This document shows positions 9,350 to 17,900 of a stretch of DNA of 64,000 nucleotides, piece after piece. Within the stretch, counting starts at the first letter, position 1. Every line of letters begins with the position of its first letter. The DNA is taken from positions 186,001 through 250,000 of the forward strand of contig NZ_AUCQ01000006.1 of NCBI RefSeq assembly GCF_000429845.1, read 5' to 3'. The notes under the pieces were generated by a model. That model was not told where the DNA came from, did not search any database, and saw only the letters and a list, made by a program, of their open reading frames with translations. Position numbers and translations under genes: made by a program. This DNA is from Comamonas composti DSM 21721 (GTDB taxonomy: Bacteria > Pseudomonadota > Gammaproteobacteria > Burkholderiales > Burkholderiaceae_C).

Positions 9350-10567
9350 TCAGGGCTTGCGCGGCCTGACCTTGCTGGCCGCGAGCTTGGCATTGGTGCG
9401 GGCCTGCTCCACATCGGCCGCACGCGCCAGGGCCACGCCCATGCGGCGCTTGACAAAGCTTTCGGGCTTACCGAACAGGCGCAGATCGGTACCGGGAATG
9501 GCCAGGGCCTCGTCCACGCCATCGAACACCAGGCCTTCGGCATCCTGGCCGCCATAGATCACGGCACTGGCGCCAGGGTTGCGCAGGCTGGCGTCCACAG
9601 GCAAACCCAGAATGGCGCGCGCATGCAGCTCGAATTCGCTTTGCCATTGCGTAGCCAGCGTCACCAGGCCGGTGTCGTGGGGGCGGGGCGAAACCTCGCT
9701 GAACCAGACCTGGTCACCCTTCACAAACAGCTCCACGCCAAACAGGCCCAGGCCGCCCAGGTTGTCGGTCACGGCCTTGGCGATCTGCTGCGACTTCAGT
9801 TGGGCTGCGGCCGACATGGGATGGGGCTGCCAGCTTTCCACATAGTCGCCGGCCTGCTGGATATGGCCCACTGGCGCGCAGAAATGGGTTGCGATCTGGC
9901 CATCGCGGCCCTTGGCCCGCACGGTGAGCTGGGTGATTTCGTAGTCGAAGTCGATAAAACCTTCGACGATGACGCGGCCCTTGGCCACGCGGCCACCGGC
10001 CATGGCACAGGTCCAGGCGGTGGCCACATCGGCCGGGCCGTCGAGCTTGCTCTGGCCCTTGCCCGAGCTGCTCATCACCGGTTTGACCACGCAGGGATAA
10101 CCAATGGCGGCCTGACCGTCGCTCCCGTCAATGGCTGCCTGCAGCTCGGCCAGCGAGTCGCAAAAGCGGTAGGGGCTGGTGGGCAGGCCCAGGGTTTCGG
10201 CGGCCAGGCGGCGAATGCCTTCGCGGTCCATGGTCAGCCGCGTGGCGCGGGCCGTGGGGATGACGGTGACCACACCTGCGGCCTCCAGCTCCTCCAGCAT
10301 GGGCGTGGCAATGGCCTCGATCTCGGGCACCACCAGGTCGGGCGTGGTCTCTTCAATCAGCGCCTTGAGCTGTGCCGGGTCGCTCATGGTGATGGTGCGC
10401 GCATGGTGGGCCACCTGGTGGCCGGGCGCATTCTCGTAACGGTCCACGGCAATGGTTTCCACGCCCAGGCGCTGCAGGGCGATCAGCACTTCCTTGCCCA
10501 GTTCGCCGCTGCCCAGCAGCATGACTTTGGTGGCTTGGGGGGTGTAGGGGGTTCCTAAGGTGGTCAT
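9350..10567 (-). CDS. purT: Formate-dependent phosphoribosylglycinamide formyltransferase 2
   Basis: 405 residues, ATP-grasp fold. It makes formyl-GAR from GAR, formate and ATP in purine synthesis. The N-terminal nucleotide-binding turn is [11 protein letters not shown] and is followed by [13 protein letters not shown]. The ATP-grasp loop is [12 protein letters not shown], and the C-terminal catalytic part has [10 protein letters not shown] and [10 protein letters not shown]. Length and motifs match PurT closely. Monocistronic as far as the sequence shows; a palindromic repeat sits between it and the upstream gene. Confidence 0.97.
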   Translation of the reverse strand: MTTLGTPYTPQATKVMLLGSGELGKEVLIALQRLGVETIAVDRYENAPGHQVAHHARTITMSDPAQLKALIEETTPDLVVPEIEAIATPMLEELEAAGVVTVIPTARATRLTMDREGIRRLAAETLGLPTSPYRFCDSLAELQAAIDGSDGQAAIGYPCVVKPVMSSSGKGQSKLDGPADVATAWTCAMAGGRVAKGRVIVEGFIDFDYEITQLTVRAKGRDGQIATHFCAPVGHIQQAGDYVESWQPHPMSAAAQLKSQQIAKAVTDNLGGLGLFGVELFVKGDQVWFSEVSPRPHDTGLVTLATQWQSEFELHARAILGLPVDASLRNPGASAVIYGGQDAEGLVFDGVDEALAIPGTDLRLFGKPESFVKRRMGVALARAADVEQARTNAKLAASKVRPRKP

Positions 10568-10696
10568 GAAAAAATCCAGCGGTTGGCGTGAGAACGGCGA
10601 AACCCTGGATCATAGGTGCCCACGATGGCCCATGGAGGCCCACGGCCCATGAGCCGCTGGGCCTACCAGCCCTCGCCCAGCAAGATGCTATCGAAA

Positions 10697-10738
10697 TAAA
10701 AGCGGCTGATGCTTGATGGCAAAGCGCTACAGCCTTTT
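10697..10738. repeat. Family A palindromic repeat (short form)
   Basis: Imperfect inverted arms GGCTGATGCTTG and AAGCGCTACAGCC flank a few bases and are followed by TTTTT. This is a member of the family whose best arms read AGCTGCTAGCGCTTG / CAAGCGCTAGCAGCT. It lies just past the 3' end of the small secreted-protein gene and could end its transcript or the opposing one. Confidence 0.6.
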
Positions 10739-10748
10739 TCAGCACGCA

Positions 10749-11120
10749 TCAGCGCATGACGGAATAGTGTTTGATCCGGCAAGGCCCTCGGTCTTTGCAT
10801 TCCCCATCCAGATAGCGAAACCGCACCCGCACGGTCTGTCCAGGTTTGGGCCATTGGCGGCGCGGCAGCATGCTTTGGTAGTCCTCGGTTTCAGGGCGAA
10901 AGCTCAGGGCCGTTCCCTCTTGCGGGCATTCCGCAGCATTGGGCGTGCTGCTTTCCTTCACCCGGGTTTGCAGCTCGGCCGGGTTGTTTTGCTTGTCTCG
11001 CAATTGCACCTGCAGATCGCAAATCTTCCACTCTGCGGCCTGAGCTGACGGGCTCAGGCTGCACACCATGGCGATGAAAAAGCCCGCCACCCATGGCTGT
11101 CGTGTGAGACGTTCCGGCAT
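10749..11120 (-). CDS. Small secreted protein of unknown function
   Basis: 123 residues with a clear signal peptide (hydrophobic 11-20, cleavage after AQA). The mature part is charged and has four Cys (KICDLQ, AAECPQ, GECKDR, GPCRIK) that could form two disulfides in the periplasm. A strong AAGGAG precedes the ATG, and only 9 bases separate it from the upstream HD gene, so the two are co-transcribed. I do not recognise the family. Confidence 0.75.
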   Translation of the reverse strand: MPERLTRQPWVAGFFIAMVCSLSPSAQAAEWKICDLQVQLRDKQNNPAELQTRVKESSTPNAAECPQEGTALSFRPETEDYQSMLPRRQWPKPGQTVRVRFRYLDGECKDRGPCRIKHYSVMR

Positions 11121-11129
11121 GGTCTCTCC

Positions 11130-11804
11130 TTATTTCACATGCAAGGCCTGCTCCAGATTGCGCCGGGCTGCGGCCTCCAGGCGCTCGCGAAATACCGGCG
11201 TGCTGTAGATGGCATCACGCTCCATGAAAGACTGCAACACGGCGCGGCGTTTGGTGCGGTAGATCAAGGACGGCACCCAGCGGTACTCCGCGCGTATCTG
11301 CTGCTCGTACTCGGCAAAGCGCGGGGCATCGGCAGCCAGAATGGCCAGGTCGATATCCACCAGCAACCGGGCATCGGGCTGCTGCGGCTGGGCCGCATGG
11401 CAGGTGGCCATGATCAGGCTGTGTACGCGCTGCACCGCTGCCTCGTCTACCTCTTGCGCCCGCATCACCTTGGCAGCCCAGTCGGCACTTTGCAGCTCGT
11501 TGTCCTTGGCCTGGGGCTGGTAGACCGCATCGTGAAACCACAGCGCCAGCTCCAGCTCGCCTGGGCGCTGCGCCTGGATCAGCACGGGCTCCAGCAGTGC
11601 CAGCATTTCCTGCACATGCTGCAGCGTGTGGTAGCTGCGCTGTGCCTCTTGGTAGGCGGCCAGCAGGCTGTCCAAAACAGCCTGGGGCGCAGGCATGCCC
11701 AGCGCGGCCCAGGCGCGTTGCCAGGATCGGACCAGCATGCCGGTGTCGGCTACATGCTGACTTACCGGCTGGCTCACAGTACTGCGCCGCGCAGGCCAGA
11801 TCAT
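11130..11804 (-). CDS. HD-superfamily metal-dependent hydrolase (COG4339-like)
   Basis: 224 residues. Metal ligands of an HD fold are visible: YHTLQHVQEM, then the His-Asp pair in LALWFHDAVYQ, and later Asp residues in LLVDIDLAIL. The conserved C-terminal RYRxVPxxIY-type segment appears as EYRWVPSLIYRTKR. These features fit the predicted phosphohydrolases of COG4339, whose substrate is unknown. The start follows the stop of the tenA-like gene directly, with no gap, pointing to coupled translation. Confidence 0.82.
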   Translation of the reverse strand: MIWPARRSTVSQPVSQHVADTGMLVRSWQRAWAALGMPAPQAVLDSLLAAYQEAQRSYHTLQHVQEMLALLEPVLIQAQRPGELELALWFHDAVYQPQAKDNELQSADWAAKVMRAQEVDEAAVQRVHSLIMATCHAAQPQQPDARLLVDIDLAILAADAPRFAEYEQQIRAEYRWVPSLIYRTKRRAVLQSFMERDAIYSTPVFRERLEAAARRNLEQALHVK

Positions 11805-12491
11805 TCAGGCCTCTGCGTCCAGGTATACATGGTCAAAAAAGGCACGCTCCAGCGCCACGGCGCGGGCGAAGAAGCTTGCGGCCTCGGCACTGGCCGCTGC
11901 GTCCAGTTGCCGGCCCACGCGGTCCAGTTCGCTGCGCAACCAGCCCACAAAGTCGCGGAAGAAGTCATTGGCGTGCAGCGTGATCCACTCCGCATGTTCA
12001 AAGCGCGCAGGCAGCGGCAGCTGTTGCTTGGCGGGCTGGTCGGCCCAGTCCAGGTACAGGCCTTCGGCCACGGCCAGCACGGCAATGCAGTTGGCGTAAG
12101 AAAGGCTTTGTGCGGCCTCGTACATCAGCTGCTGAAAAGCCTGTGTCTGGGGGGTGAGCACCGGTGTCAGGCGCTGCTCCTGGTCCACGCCCAGCACGTC
12201 AAAGCTGCGCAGGAAATAGGTGTTCTCGTCGCTGGTGATCATGGCCGCGAACTGCGACAGGCGCACGCGCGGCGCAAACACATCGGCACTGGCAATGGCC
12301 GCGCCCAGCAGGGCCACAAAGCGGTTGATGAACTGGTAGTCCTGCACCAGATAGTGGCGCAGCACGGCGTCGTCCAGGCTGCCGTCAAAGATCTCATCGA
12401 CAAAGCGGTGCTGTACGCAGGCATTCCAGTCGCTGATGCTGGCCAGGCGCAGTTGTTCGGAAAAGCCTGGGGAAGTCTGATCGGAAGTCAT
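11805..12491 (-). CDS. TenA-family protein (TenA_E type, no catalytic Cys)
   Basis: 228 residues from ATG 12491; codons further upstream do not look like the family. The fold match is the all-helical TenA/THI-4 group, which hydrolyses aminopyrimidines for thiamin salvage. Recognisable parts are VLRHYLVQDYQFINRF near the N-terminus and LSYANCIAVLAVAEGLYLDW in the middle. Where classic TenA has the catalytic Cys (PCxxxY) this protein has Glu (AVAEGLY), as in the TenA_E subgroup. No thiamin pyrophosphate riboswitch is visible upstream. The neighbouring HD hydrolase may act in the same salvage (inference). Confidence 0.8.
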   Translation of the reverse strand: MTSDQTSPGFSEQLRLASISDWNACVQHRFVDEIFDGSLDDAVLRHYLVQDYQFINRFVALLGAAIASADVFAPRVRLSQFAAMITSDENTYFLRSFDVLGVDQEQRLTPVLTPQTQAFQQLMYEAAQSLSYANCIAVLAVAEGLYLDWADQPAKQQLPLPARFEHAEWITLHANDFFRDFVGWLRSELDRVGRQLDAAASAEAASFFARAVALERAFFDHVYLDAEA

Positions 12492-12582
12492 CAATAGGTT
12501 CTCAAAAAATCCAGGTCCTGAATTCAGGGTTGAAGAGACTGCCTGCACAAGGCTATTGCGTGCGTCACCGCATCCCAACGGC

Positions 12583-13644
12583 TCATGCTGGCTCGCCCAG
12601 GGAAATACCGATGTCACGCGCCATCGTGAGCAGGCCATGCCCTTCGGGAATGGTGCGCTGGGTATTGGCCACGCTGGCGATCTCCACGCTGCCTATCCTG
12701 CCGCTCTGCAAGGTCACCATGTGGCCGAACTGCCCGGCCAGCACCAGCCGCGCCGCATGGTGGCCGAACTGCGTGGCCAGTACACGATCGAAAGGCGTGG
12801 GGTCGCCACCGCGCTGCACATGGCCGAGCACCGTGGTTCGCACCTCGCTTCTGAGCAGAGGCTGCAGGCGCGCGCGCAACACATGGCCTATGCCGCCCAG
12901 TCGCACGGGATCCGGGCTGTGCTCCACGCGTTCGCGCACCGTGAGGCTGGCACCGCTTTCCTTGGCCCCCTCGCCTATGCAGATGATGGTGTAGCGCTGG
13001 CGCTGCTCGCGCTTGCGGCAAACTGCGGCAATGCTCTGCAGGTCGTAGTCGATCTCGGGCAGCAGGATGATGTCGGCCGCACCCGCAATGCCGGACTCCA
13101 GCGCCAGCCAGCCGGCGTGGCGGCCCATGGTCTCGACAATCATCACCCGGTGGTGGCTGTTGCCCGTGCTCTCGATGCGGCGCAGCGCCTCGGTAGCCGT
13201 TGCCACGGCCGTGTCAAAGCCAAAGCTGCGCTCGCAGTAGGCAATGTCGTTGTCTATGGTCTTGGGCACGCCCACGCAGGCAAAGCCCGCGCGCTCGGCC
13301 AGGCCGTGGGCCAGGCTCATGGTGCCGTCGCCGCCAATGGCCACCACCACGTCCAGGCCCAGCGCGCGCACATTGCGTGCCACCTGCTCCGCCGTGGGCT
13401 CGTCGCGCAGCGGATTGGCGCTGTTGCTGGTGCCCAGCACCGTGCCGCCCATGTGCAAAATACCCGAGACCTGATCCCACTCCAGCGGCTTGACACGAGG
13501 CTGGGCCTCCATCAGGCCTTCAAAACCATCGGCAATGCCCAGCACCTCACACTGGCCATGGTTGATCAGGGATTTGGTGACCGCTCGGATCACCGCGTTC
13601 AGGCCTGGGCAATCGCCGCCGCCGGTTAGCACGCCAACGCGCAT
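12583..13644 (-). CDS. pfkA: 6-phosphofructokinase with mixed ATP/PPi motifs
   Basis: 353 residues from ATG 13644 (MRVGVLTGGG); the longer frame to 13713 lacks family similarity. Phosphofructokinase motifs: GGGDCPGLNA (8-17), GGDGT (104-108), PKTIDND (127-133) and MGRHAG. The Gly in GGDGT is the ATP-type residue, while the Lys in PKTIDND is found in PPi-dependent and group III enzymes where E. coli PfkA has Gly. The enzyme could therefore be a group III ATP enzyme or one of mixed specificity. It catalyses fructose-6-phosphate phosphorylation. Stands 91 bases upstream of the tenA-like gene in the same direction. Confidence 0.92.
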   Translation of the reverse strand: MRVGVLTGGGDCPGLNAVIRAVTKSLINHGQCEVLGIADGFEGLMEAQPRVKPLEWDQVSGILHMGGTVLGTSNSANPLRDEPTAEQVARNVRALGLDVVVAIGGDGTMSLAHGLAERAGFACVGVPKTIDNDIAYCERSFGFDTAVATATEALRRIESTGNSHHRVMIVETMGRHAGWLALESGIAGAADIILLPEIDYDLQSIAAVCRKREQRQRYTIICIGEGAKESGASLTVRERVEHSPDPVRLGGIGHVLRARLQPLLRSEVRTTVLGHVQRGGDPTPFDRVLATQFGHHAARLVLAGQFGHMVTLQSGRIGSVEIASVANTQRTIPEGHGLLTMARDIGISLGEPA

Positions 13645-13725
13645 CTGTGTCTTTCTTGTCGGACAAGACCGCATCATCCCATAGACAAGCCATGACAAGA
13701 CGCCCGACAGCACCTGCTCTGCGTG

Positions 13726-14613
13726 CTAGCGCTGCGTCCCCCAGCGCCTCACCGTGAGCCGCTCCAGCGTATGAAAGCCCAGCACCTCGACCAGCAGCCC
13801 GATGACGATGACGGTCAGTAGGCCCGCGAACACCTTGTCCGTATAGAGCTCGTTGCGGTTCTGGAAGATATACCAGCCCAGGCCGCCCTGACCCGAGGAC
13901 GCGCCAAACACCAGCTCGGCCGCGATCAGCGTGCGCCAGGCAAAGGCCCAGCCTATCTTGAGGCCGGACAGAATCGCGGGCAGCGCGGCCGGCACCAGAA
14001 TCTGCAGCACATAGCGCAGGCCCTTGAGGCCGTAGTTGCGGCCGGCCATGCGCAAGGTCTCGGGCACGGCCTGAAAGCCCGCATACGTGTTCAAGGCCAT
14101 GGGCCACAGCACGGAATGCACCAGCACGAACAGCAGGCTGCCCTGCCCCAGGCCGAACCACAGCAAGGCCAGCGGCAGCAGGGCAATCGCGGGCAAGGGG
14201 TTGAGCATGCTGGTCAGCGTGGCCAGCAGATCACGCCCCAGCTGGGTGGAGACGGCCAGCGAGGTCAGCACCAACGCCGCCGCCATGCCCAGCACATAGC
14301 CCTGGGCCAGGACCCACAGCGACCTCCCGGACTTGGCCGGCAGCTCGCCACTGCCCCAGTCTTCGGTCAGGGCCTGCAGCGTGGCGGTAAAAGACGGCAG
14401 CAACAACTCGTTGTCCTGCCACAAGGCCACGGCCTGCCACAGGCCGGCCAGCATGGCCAGGATCAGCGTGCGGCGCACGGCCGCCATGCTCCACAGGCGC
14501 GCCAGCCAGGGCAGGGAGCGCACGGGGTCGATGCCGTCCAGGGGGACGAGTTCGCGCTCGTACTCGGCGCGTATGGGCGGGGTCGCCACAGGGGTCTGGA
14601 ACGAAGGGCTCAT
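13726..14613 (-). CDS. ABC transporter permease, NitT/TauT (SsuC/TauC) type
   Basis: 295 residues with about six helices and the permease signature region near ELVFGASSGQGGLGWYI, typical of the nitrate/sulfonate/taurine permease family. Last gene of a four-gene minus-strand cluster: dioxygenase, binding protein, ATPase, permease. It forms the membrane channel of the importer. The substrate is probably a sulfonate or similar small organic anion, judged from the TauD-like enzyme in the cluster (inference). Confidence 0.93.
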   Translation of the reverse strand: MSPSFQTPVATPPIRAEYERELVPLDGIDPVRSLPWLARLWSMAAVRRTLILAMLAGLWQAVALWQDNELLLPSFTATLQALTEDWGSGELPAKSGRSLWVLAQGYVLGMAAALVLTSLAVSTQLGRDLLATLTSMLNPLPAIALLPLALLWFGLGQGSLLFVLVHSVLWPMALNTYAGFQAVPETLRMAGRNYGLKGLRYVLQILVPAALPAILSGLKIGWAFAWRTLIAAELVFGASSGQGGLGWYIFQNRNELYTDKVFAGLLTVIVIGLLVEVLGFHTLERLTVRRWGTQR

Positions 14614-14658
14614 GGGCTTGCAATCGGGCCCGGCCGCAGCGCAGCCAGGGCCATGAAA

Positions 14659-15672
14659 TCAGATCGAGGTCGCCTGCTGCTCGAACAGCAAGCGATGTAT
14701 GCGCTGGGCTGCAGCTTGAAATTGCGCACTGCCCTGGCTGGAGAGGTCGAACTCATGGCTGTTGAGCTCGGCGCGCACGCGCCCCGGATGGGGCGAGAGA
14801 ATCGCGATGCGGTTGCCCACGACCAAGGCCTCCTCAATGGAGTGGGTGACGAAGACCAGCGTAAAGCGCAGCTCCTCCCACAGCGCCAGCAGCTCCTGCT
14901 GCATCTGGCGGCGCGTAAGCGCATCCAGCGCCGCAAAAGGCTCATCCATGAGCAGCACGCGCGGCTGCATGGCCAGCGCACGCGCAATGGCCACGCGCTG
15001 CTTCATGCCCCCCGAGAGCTGATGTGGATGTACGTCGGCAAAAGGCGCAAGCCCCACCTTGGCGAGCATGGCCTGCGCACGCTCGCGCGCCTCGGCCCGG
15101 CCCGCACGGCCCGAGGCCAGCAGCGGGAACATCACGTTCTCGCGCACGGTCTTCCAGGGAGGCAGCTGGTCGAACTCCTGGAACACCGCCACCCTGTCCG
15201 GCCCCGGCCCATGCACGGGCTGGCCGTCGAGCAGGATCCGGCCTTGCGCAGGCCGCAGAAAACCGCCCAGGGCCTTTAGCAGGCTGCTCTTGCCGCAGCC
15301 CGATGCACCCAGCAGCACAAAGCGGTCGCCCTCGAACACATCCAGGCTCAGCCTGTGTGTGGCGCGCACCTTCTGACGGCTTGTGGCGTAGATCAGGCTC
15401 ACGTCCTGCACCTGCAGCAGCGGCTGTATGGCAGCCGGCATTGGTGGCACTGGGTTCGCTTCCAAATCAGGAGCACTCTGCGCCTTACCAGCAAGCGCTA
15501 CTGGCGATCCAAACTGAGATCTCGGCGATTCCTGCCTGGAGCCCGAGACCCGCGCCAGCGACGACCGCTGCCAGGCAGCACGGGCATTGCCCCAGGCGCT
15601 TTTGAGCCCATCCCAGCCGGCCGGACGGCTTTCAAGGCCGCTCTGTCCGGATATCAGATTCGTCATATTCAT
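14659..15672 (-). CDS. ABC transporter ATP-binding protein with N-terminal extension
   Basis: 337 residues from ATG 15672, chosen because GGGAGAAG sits directly upstream. Walker A is GASGCGKSS, the signature LSGGMKQR, Walker B VLLMDEPFAALD, and the switch His is in FVTHS. This matches SsuB/TauB-type ATPases. Those enzymes usually start just before the QVQDVSLIY strand; here about 80 extra residues of low-complexity sequence precede it. The DNA coding that extension includes CAGCAAGCGCTACTGG (15489-15504), resembling a family A repeat arm. Confidence 0.94.
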   Translation of the reverse strand: MNMTNLISGQSGLESRPAGWDGLKSAWGNARAAWQRSSLARVSGSRQESPRSQFGSPVALAGKAQSAPDLEANPVPPMPAAIQPLLQVQDVSLIYATSRQKVRATHRLSLDVFEGDRFVLLGASGCGKSSLLKALGGFLRPAQGRILLDGQPVHGPGPDRVAVFQEFDQLPPWKTVRENVMFPLLASGRAGRAEARERAQAMLAKVGLAPFADVHPHQLSGGMKQRVAIARALAMQPRVLLMDEPFAALDALTRRQMQQELLALWEELRFTLVFVTHSIEEALVVGNRIAILSPHPGRVRAELNSHEFDLSSQGSAQFQAAAQRIHRLLFEQQATSI

Positions 15673-15720
15673 CTTCTCCCATCGCTCACGCATGGCGCAG
15701 CACGCCGCCCGACATACGCC

Positions 15721-16749
15721 TCAGCTTCCATTTCCCGCATGCGCCTCTTCAAAGAAATAATCCTTCCACGAGTCAGCCTGCCTCTTGAGCACACCCAGCT
15801 CATGCAACTCCTTCGCATAGACAAAGGTGCGATGCGGCACGATGGTGAAATCGTTCTCCGGGTCCTCGAGGATGCGGCGCACGAAGTCAGGCGACAGCCT
15901 GGACTTCTGCACACGGATAAAGGTTTGGGCCGCCTGCTCCTTGTTGCCCCGGATCCATTGGGCCGCTTCGTCCAGCGCAGCGTAGAAGGCCTTGTAGGTC
16001 TTGGGGTTTTCGTCGTGGAACTTCTGCGTGGTGTAGAGCACGTTGAAGCTTGCCGGCCCCCCAAGAATGTCGAAGGAGCTCAGGATCTTGTGCACGCTCT
16101 TGTTGGCCTCCAGCGCCTGGTAGTAAAACGGGGCGCTGGAGAAATGCGCAGTCACCTCCGTGCCCCCCGAGATCAGGGCGGCCGTCGCATCCGGGTGGGC
16201 CAGGCTGACCGAGATATTGTCAAAGCGCTTGAAATCGGCCTTGCCGAACTGCCTGGCGGTCTCGATCTGCAGCGTGCGGGACTGAAAGCCCACACCGGCC
16301 GCAGGCACGGCAATACGGTCCCTGGGACCCAGGTCCTTGAGCGTTTTGACCTCCGGGTTGTTGGTGATCAGATAGTTGGGCAGCGAGCCCAGCGCAGCCA
16401 CGGCCTTGACGTTCTGGCGCCCGCGCGTGCGGTCCCAGAGCGTGAGCAGCGGCGGCACGCCTGCGGAAACCACGTCCAGCGAGCCCGCGAGCAAGGCCTC
16501 GTTCATTGCGGTCGCGCCCGAGATCGCCTCCCACTGCACTTTCACATCCAGGCCTTGCTGGCGGCCGTGCTTTTCTATCAGTTGCTGGTCGCGCACCACG
16601 TCCAGGATCAGATAGGCAATGCCGAACTGCTGGGCAATGCGGATACTGCCTTCGGCATGCACGCCGGTGGCACTGCCAAGCAGGGCCATGCCCAGCAAGC
16701 CTGCGATCAGCGGCGTGCGAAGCACACGGGGAAAGAGAGATGAATTCAT
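15721..16749 (-). CDS. ABC transporter substrate-binding protein, NitT/TauT type
   Basis: 342 residues from ATG 16749 (MNSSLFPR); the longer frame is spurious. A signal peptide (hydrophobic 12-26, cleavage after VHA) precedes a periplasmic-binding fold with IRIAQQFGIAYL, AMNEALLAGSLDVVSAG and IAVPAAGVGFQS, as in sulfonate/nitrate/taurine binding proteins. It should capture the substrate in the periplasm and pass it to the permease encoded two genes downstream. Confidence 0.92.
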   Translation of the reverse strand: MNSSLFPRVLRTPLIAGLLGMALLGSATGVHAEGSIRIAQQFGIAYLILDVVRDQQLIEKHGRQQGLDVKVQWEAISGATAMNEALLAGSLDVVSAGVPPLLTLWDRTRGRQNVKAVAALGSLPNYLITNNPEVKTLKDLGPRDRIAVPAAGVGFQSRTLQIETARQFGKADFKRFDNISVSLAHPDATAALISGGTEVTAHFSSAPFYYQALEANKSVHKILSSFDILGGPASFNVLYTTQKFHDENPKTYKAFYAALDEAAQWIRGNKEQAAQTFIRVQKSRLSPDFVRRILEDPENDFTIVPHRTFVYAKELHELGVLKRQADSWKDYFFEEAHAGNGS

Positions 16750-16846
16750 GGCTGAGTCAGAAAGAAAGCAGACGGGACGGCCCCTGAATCCAGGGAGCGC
16801 CAGAGAAATCGCCGGGCCGTTGCGCGGCCCCGGCGCGAGAGACGGT

Positions 16847-17761
16847 TCAGGCCACGGGCCTGGCGCCCTCCACCGTGGTGCGATAGAGCTTGCGGCGCAG
16901 ATGGGACGGCGTGCCTGCAGCCAGATGCAGCACCGCACGGTTGTCCCAGAACACCATGTCATGCGGCTGCCACTGGTGGCGGTAGACAAACTGCGGCTGC
17001 ACGCTGTGCGCAAACAGCTGCTGCAGCAGCGTGCGGCTTTCGCCCTCGGACAGGCCCAGGATGCGGCTGGTGAAATGCTCGCTCACGAACAAGGCCTTGC
17101 GCCCATTGCCCGGGTGGGTATGCACCACCGGATGCACCGCAGGTCTGACCTCGGCGATCTGGGCCTGCGTGAGCGCCGGGCGCCAGGGACTTTTGGAGCG
17201 CAAGGCCTCGTAATGCAGCAGATAGCTGTGCTCGGCCTGCAGGCCTGCAAGGCGCTGCTTGAGCGTGCCGGGCAAGGCCTCGTAAGCCGCATGCTGGTCG
17301 GCAAACAACGTGTCCCCGCCTTCTTCAGGAAGCTCCTGAGCATGCAGCAGGCTGCCCAGCGAAGGCTTTTCCTTGTACGAAAGATCCGAATGCCAGAGCT
17401 GGCCTGCATCGCCCAGGCCCAGGGGCTGGCCTTGTTCATCGCGCAGATTGGAGACCTGCAGGATCTCGGGGTGGCCCGGCAGCTGGAACTGGCGCAGCAC
17501 ATGGATTTGCAGCGGCCCCCAGAGCCGGCTGAAGGCGACCTGCTCGGAAGGCGTGATGCGCTGGTCGCGGAACACCAGCACATGGTGCTCCCAATGCGCG
17601 CTCTGCAGACGCTCGAAATCGTCCCGGGACAAGGGACGCGACAAGTCCAGCCCCACGACTTCGGCCCCGAGCCCGCCCGCCGCACCGGGCACGGGACGGA
17701 TCACAAAATCCTGTCGTCGGGGTGAAAAAACATGGTCTCGTGCGGCGAGAACGGCAGACAT
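16847..17761 (-). CDS. TauD/TfdA-family 2-oxoglutarate-dependent dioxygenase
   Basis: 304 residues from ATG 17761, which follows AAGGAG at good spacing. The Fe(II) facial triad is visible: His124 and Asp126 in LWHSDLSY, and distal His279 in AVLHLAAG; an Arg in KLYRTTVEG fits the 2-oxoglutarate anchor. Family members hydroxylate taurine, alkyl sulfates, sulfonates or 2,4-D so that the side group is released. It is first in the cluster with the ABC importer, so it likely processes the imported compound, perhaps to free sulfite (inference). Specificity cannot be read reliably. Confidence 0.92.
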   Translation of the reverse strand: MSAVLAARDHVFSPRRQDFVIRPVPGAAGGLGAEVVGLDLSRPLSRDDFERLQSAHWEHHVLVFRDQRITPSEQVAFSRLWGPLQIHVLRQFQLPGHPEILQVSNLRDEQGQPLGLGDAGQLWHSDLSYKEKPSLGSLLHAQELPEEGGDTLFADQHAAYEALPGTLKQRLAGLQAEHSYLLHYEALRSKSPWRPALTQAQIAEVRPAVHPVVHTHPGNGRKALFVSEHFTSRILGLSEGESRTLLQQLFAHSVQPQFVYRHQWQPHDMVFWDNRAVLHLAAGTPSHLRRKLYRTTVEGARPVA

Positions 17762-17900
17762 CGCAAAACTCCTTGGAACAGCACCTGCTGCGGCGTGCAA
17801 CAGGAAATGAAGGCCAGTCTAGGAATCTTGCGGAATGCCGGGAACGAAGAAAATTTTCCTTGCTAATGAAAAAAACGTGCTTCGCCCCGAGCCGCACCGA

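Noticed and set aside
9305..10558. A 417-codon plus-strand frame opposite purT, and similar long frames opposite pfkA, nagZ, mucD and lepA
   Set aside because: Shadows of the real genes: Gly/His/Gln-rich products with no family features and no ribosome-binding sites.
12492..12582. Thiamin riboswitch before the tenA-like gene
   Set aside because: No CTGAGA or CTGATCTGG blocks in the 91-base gap.
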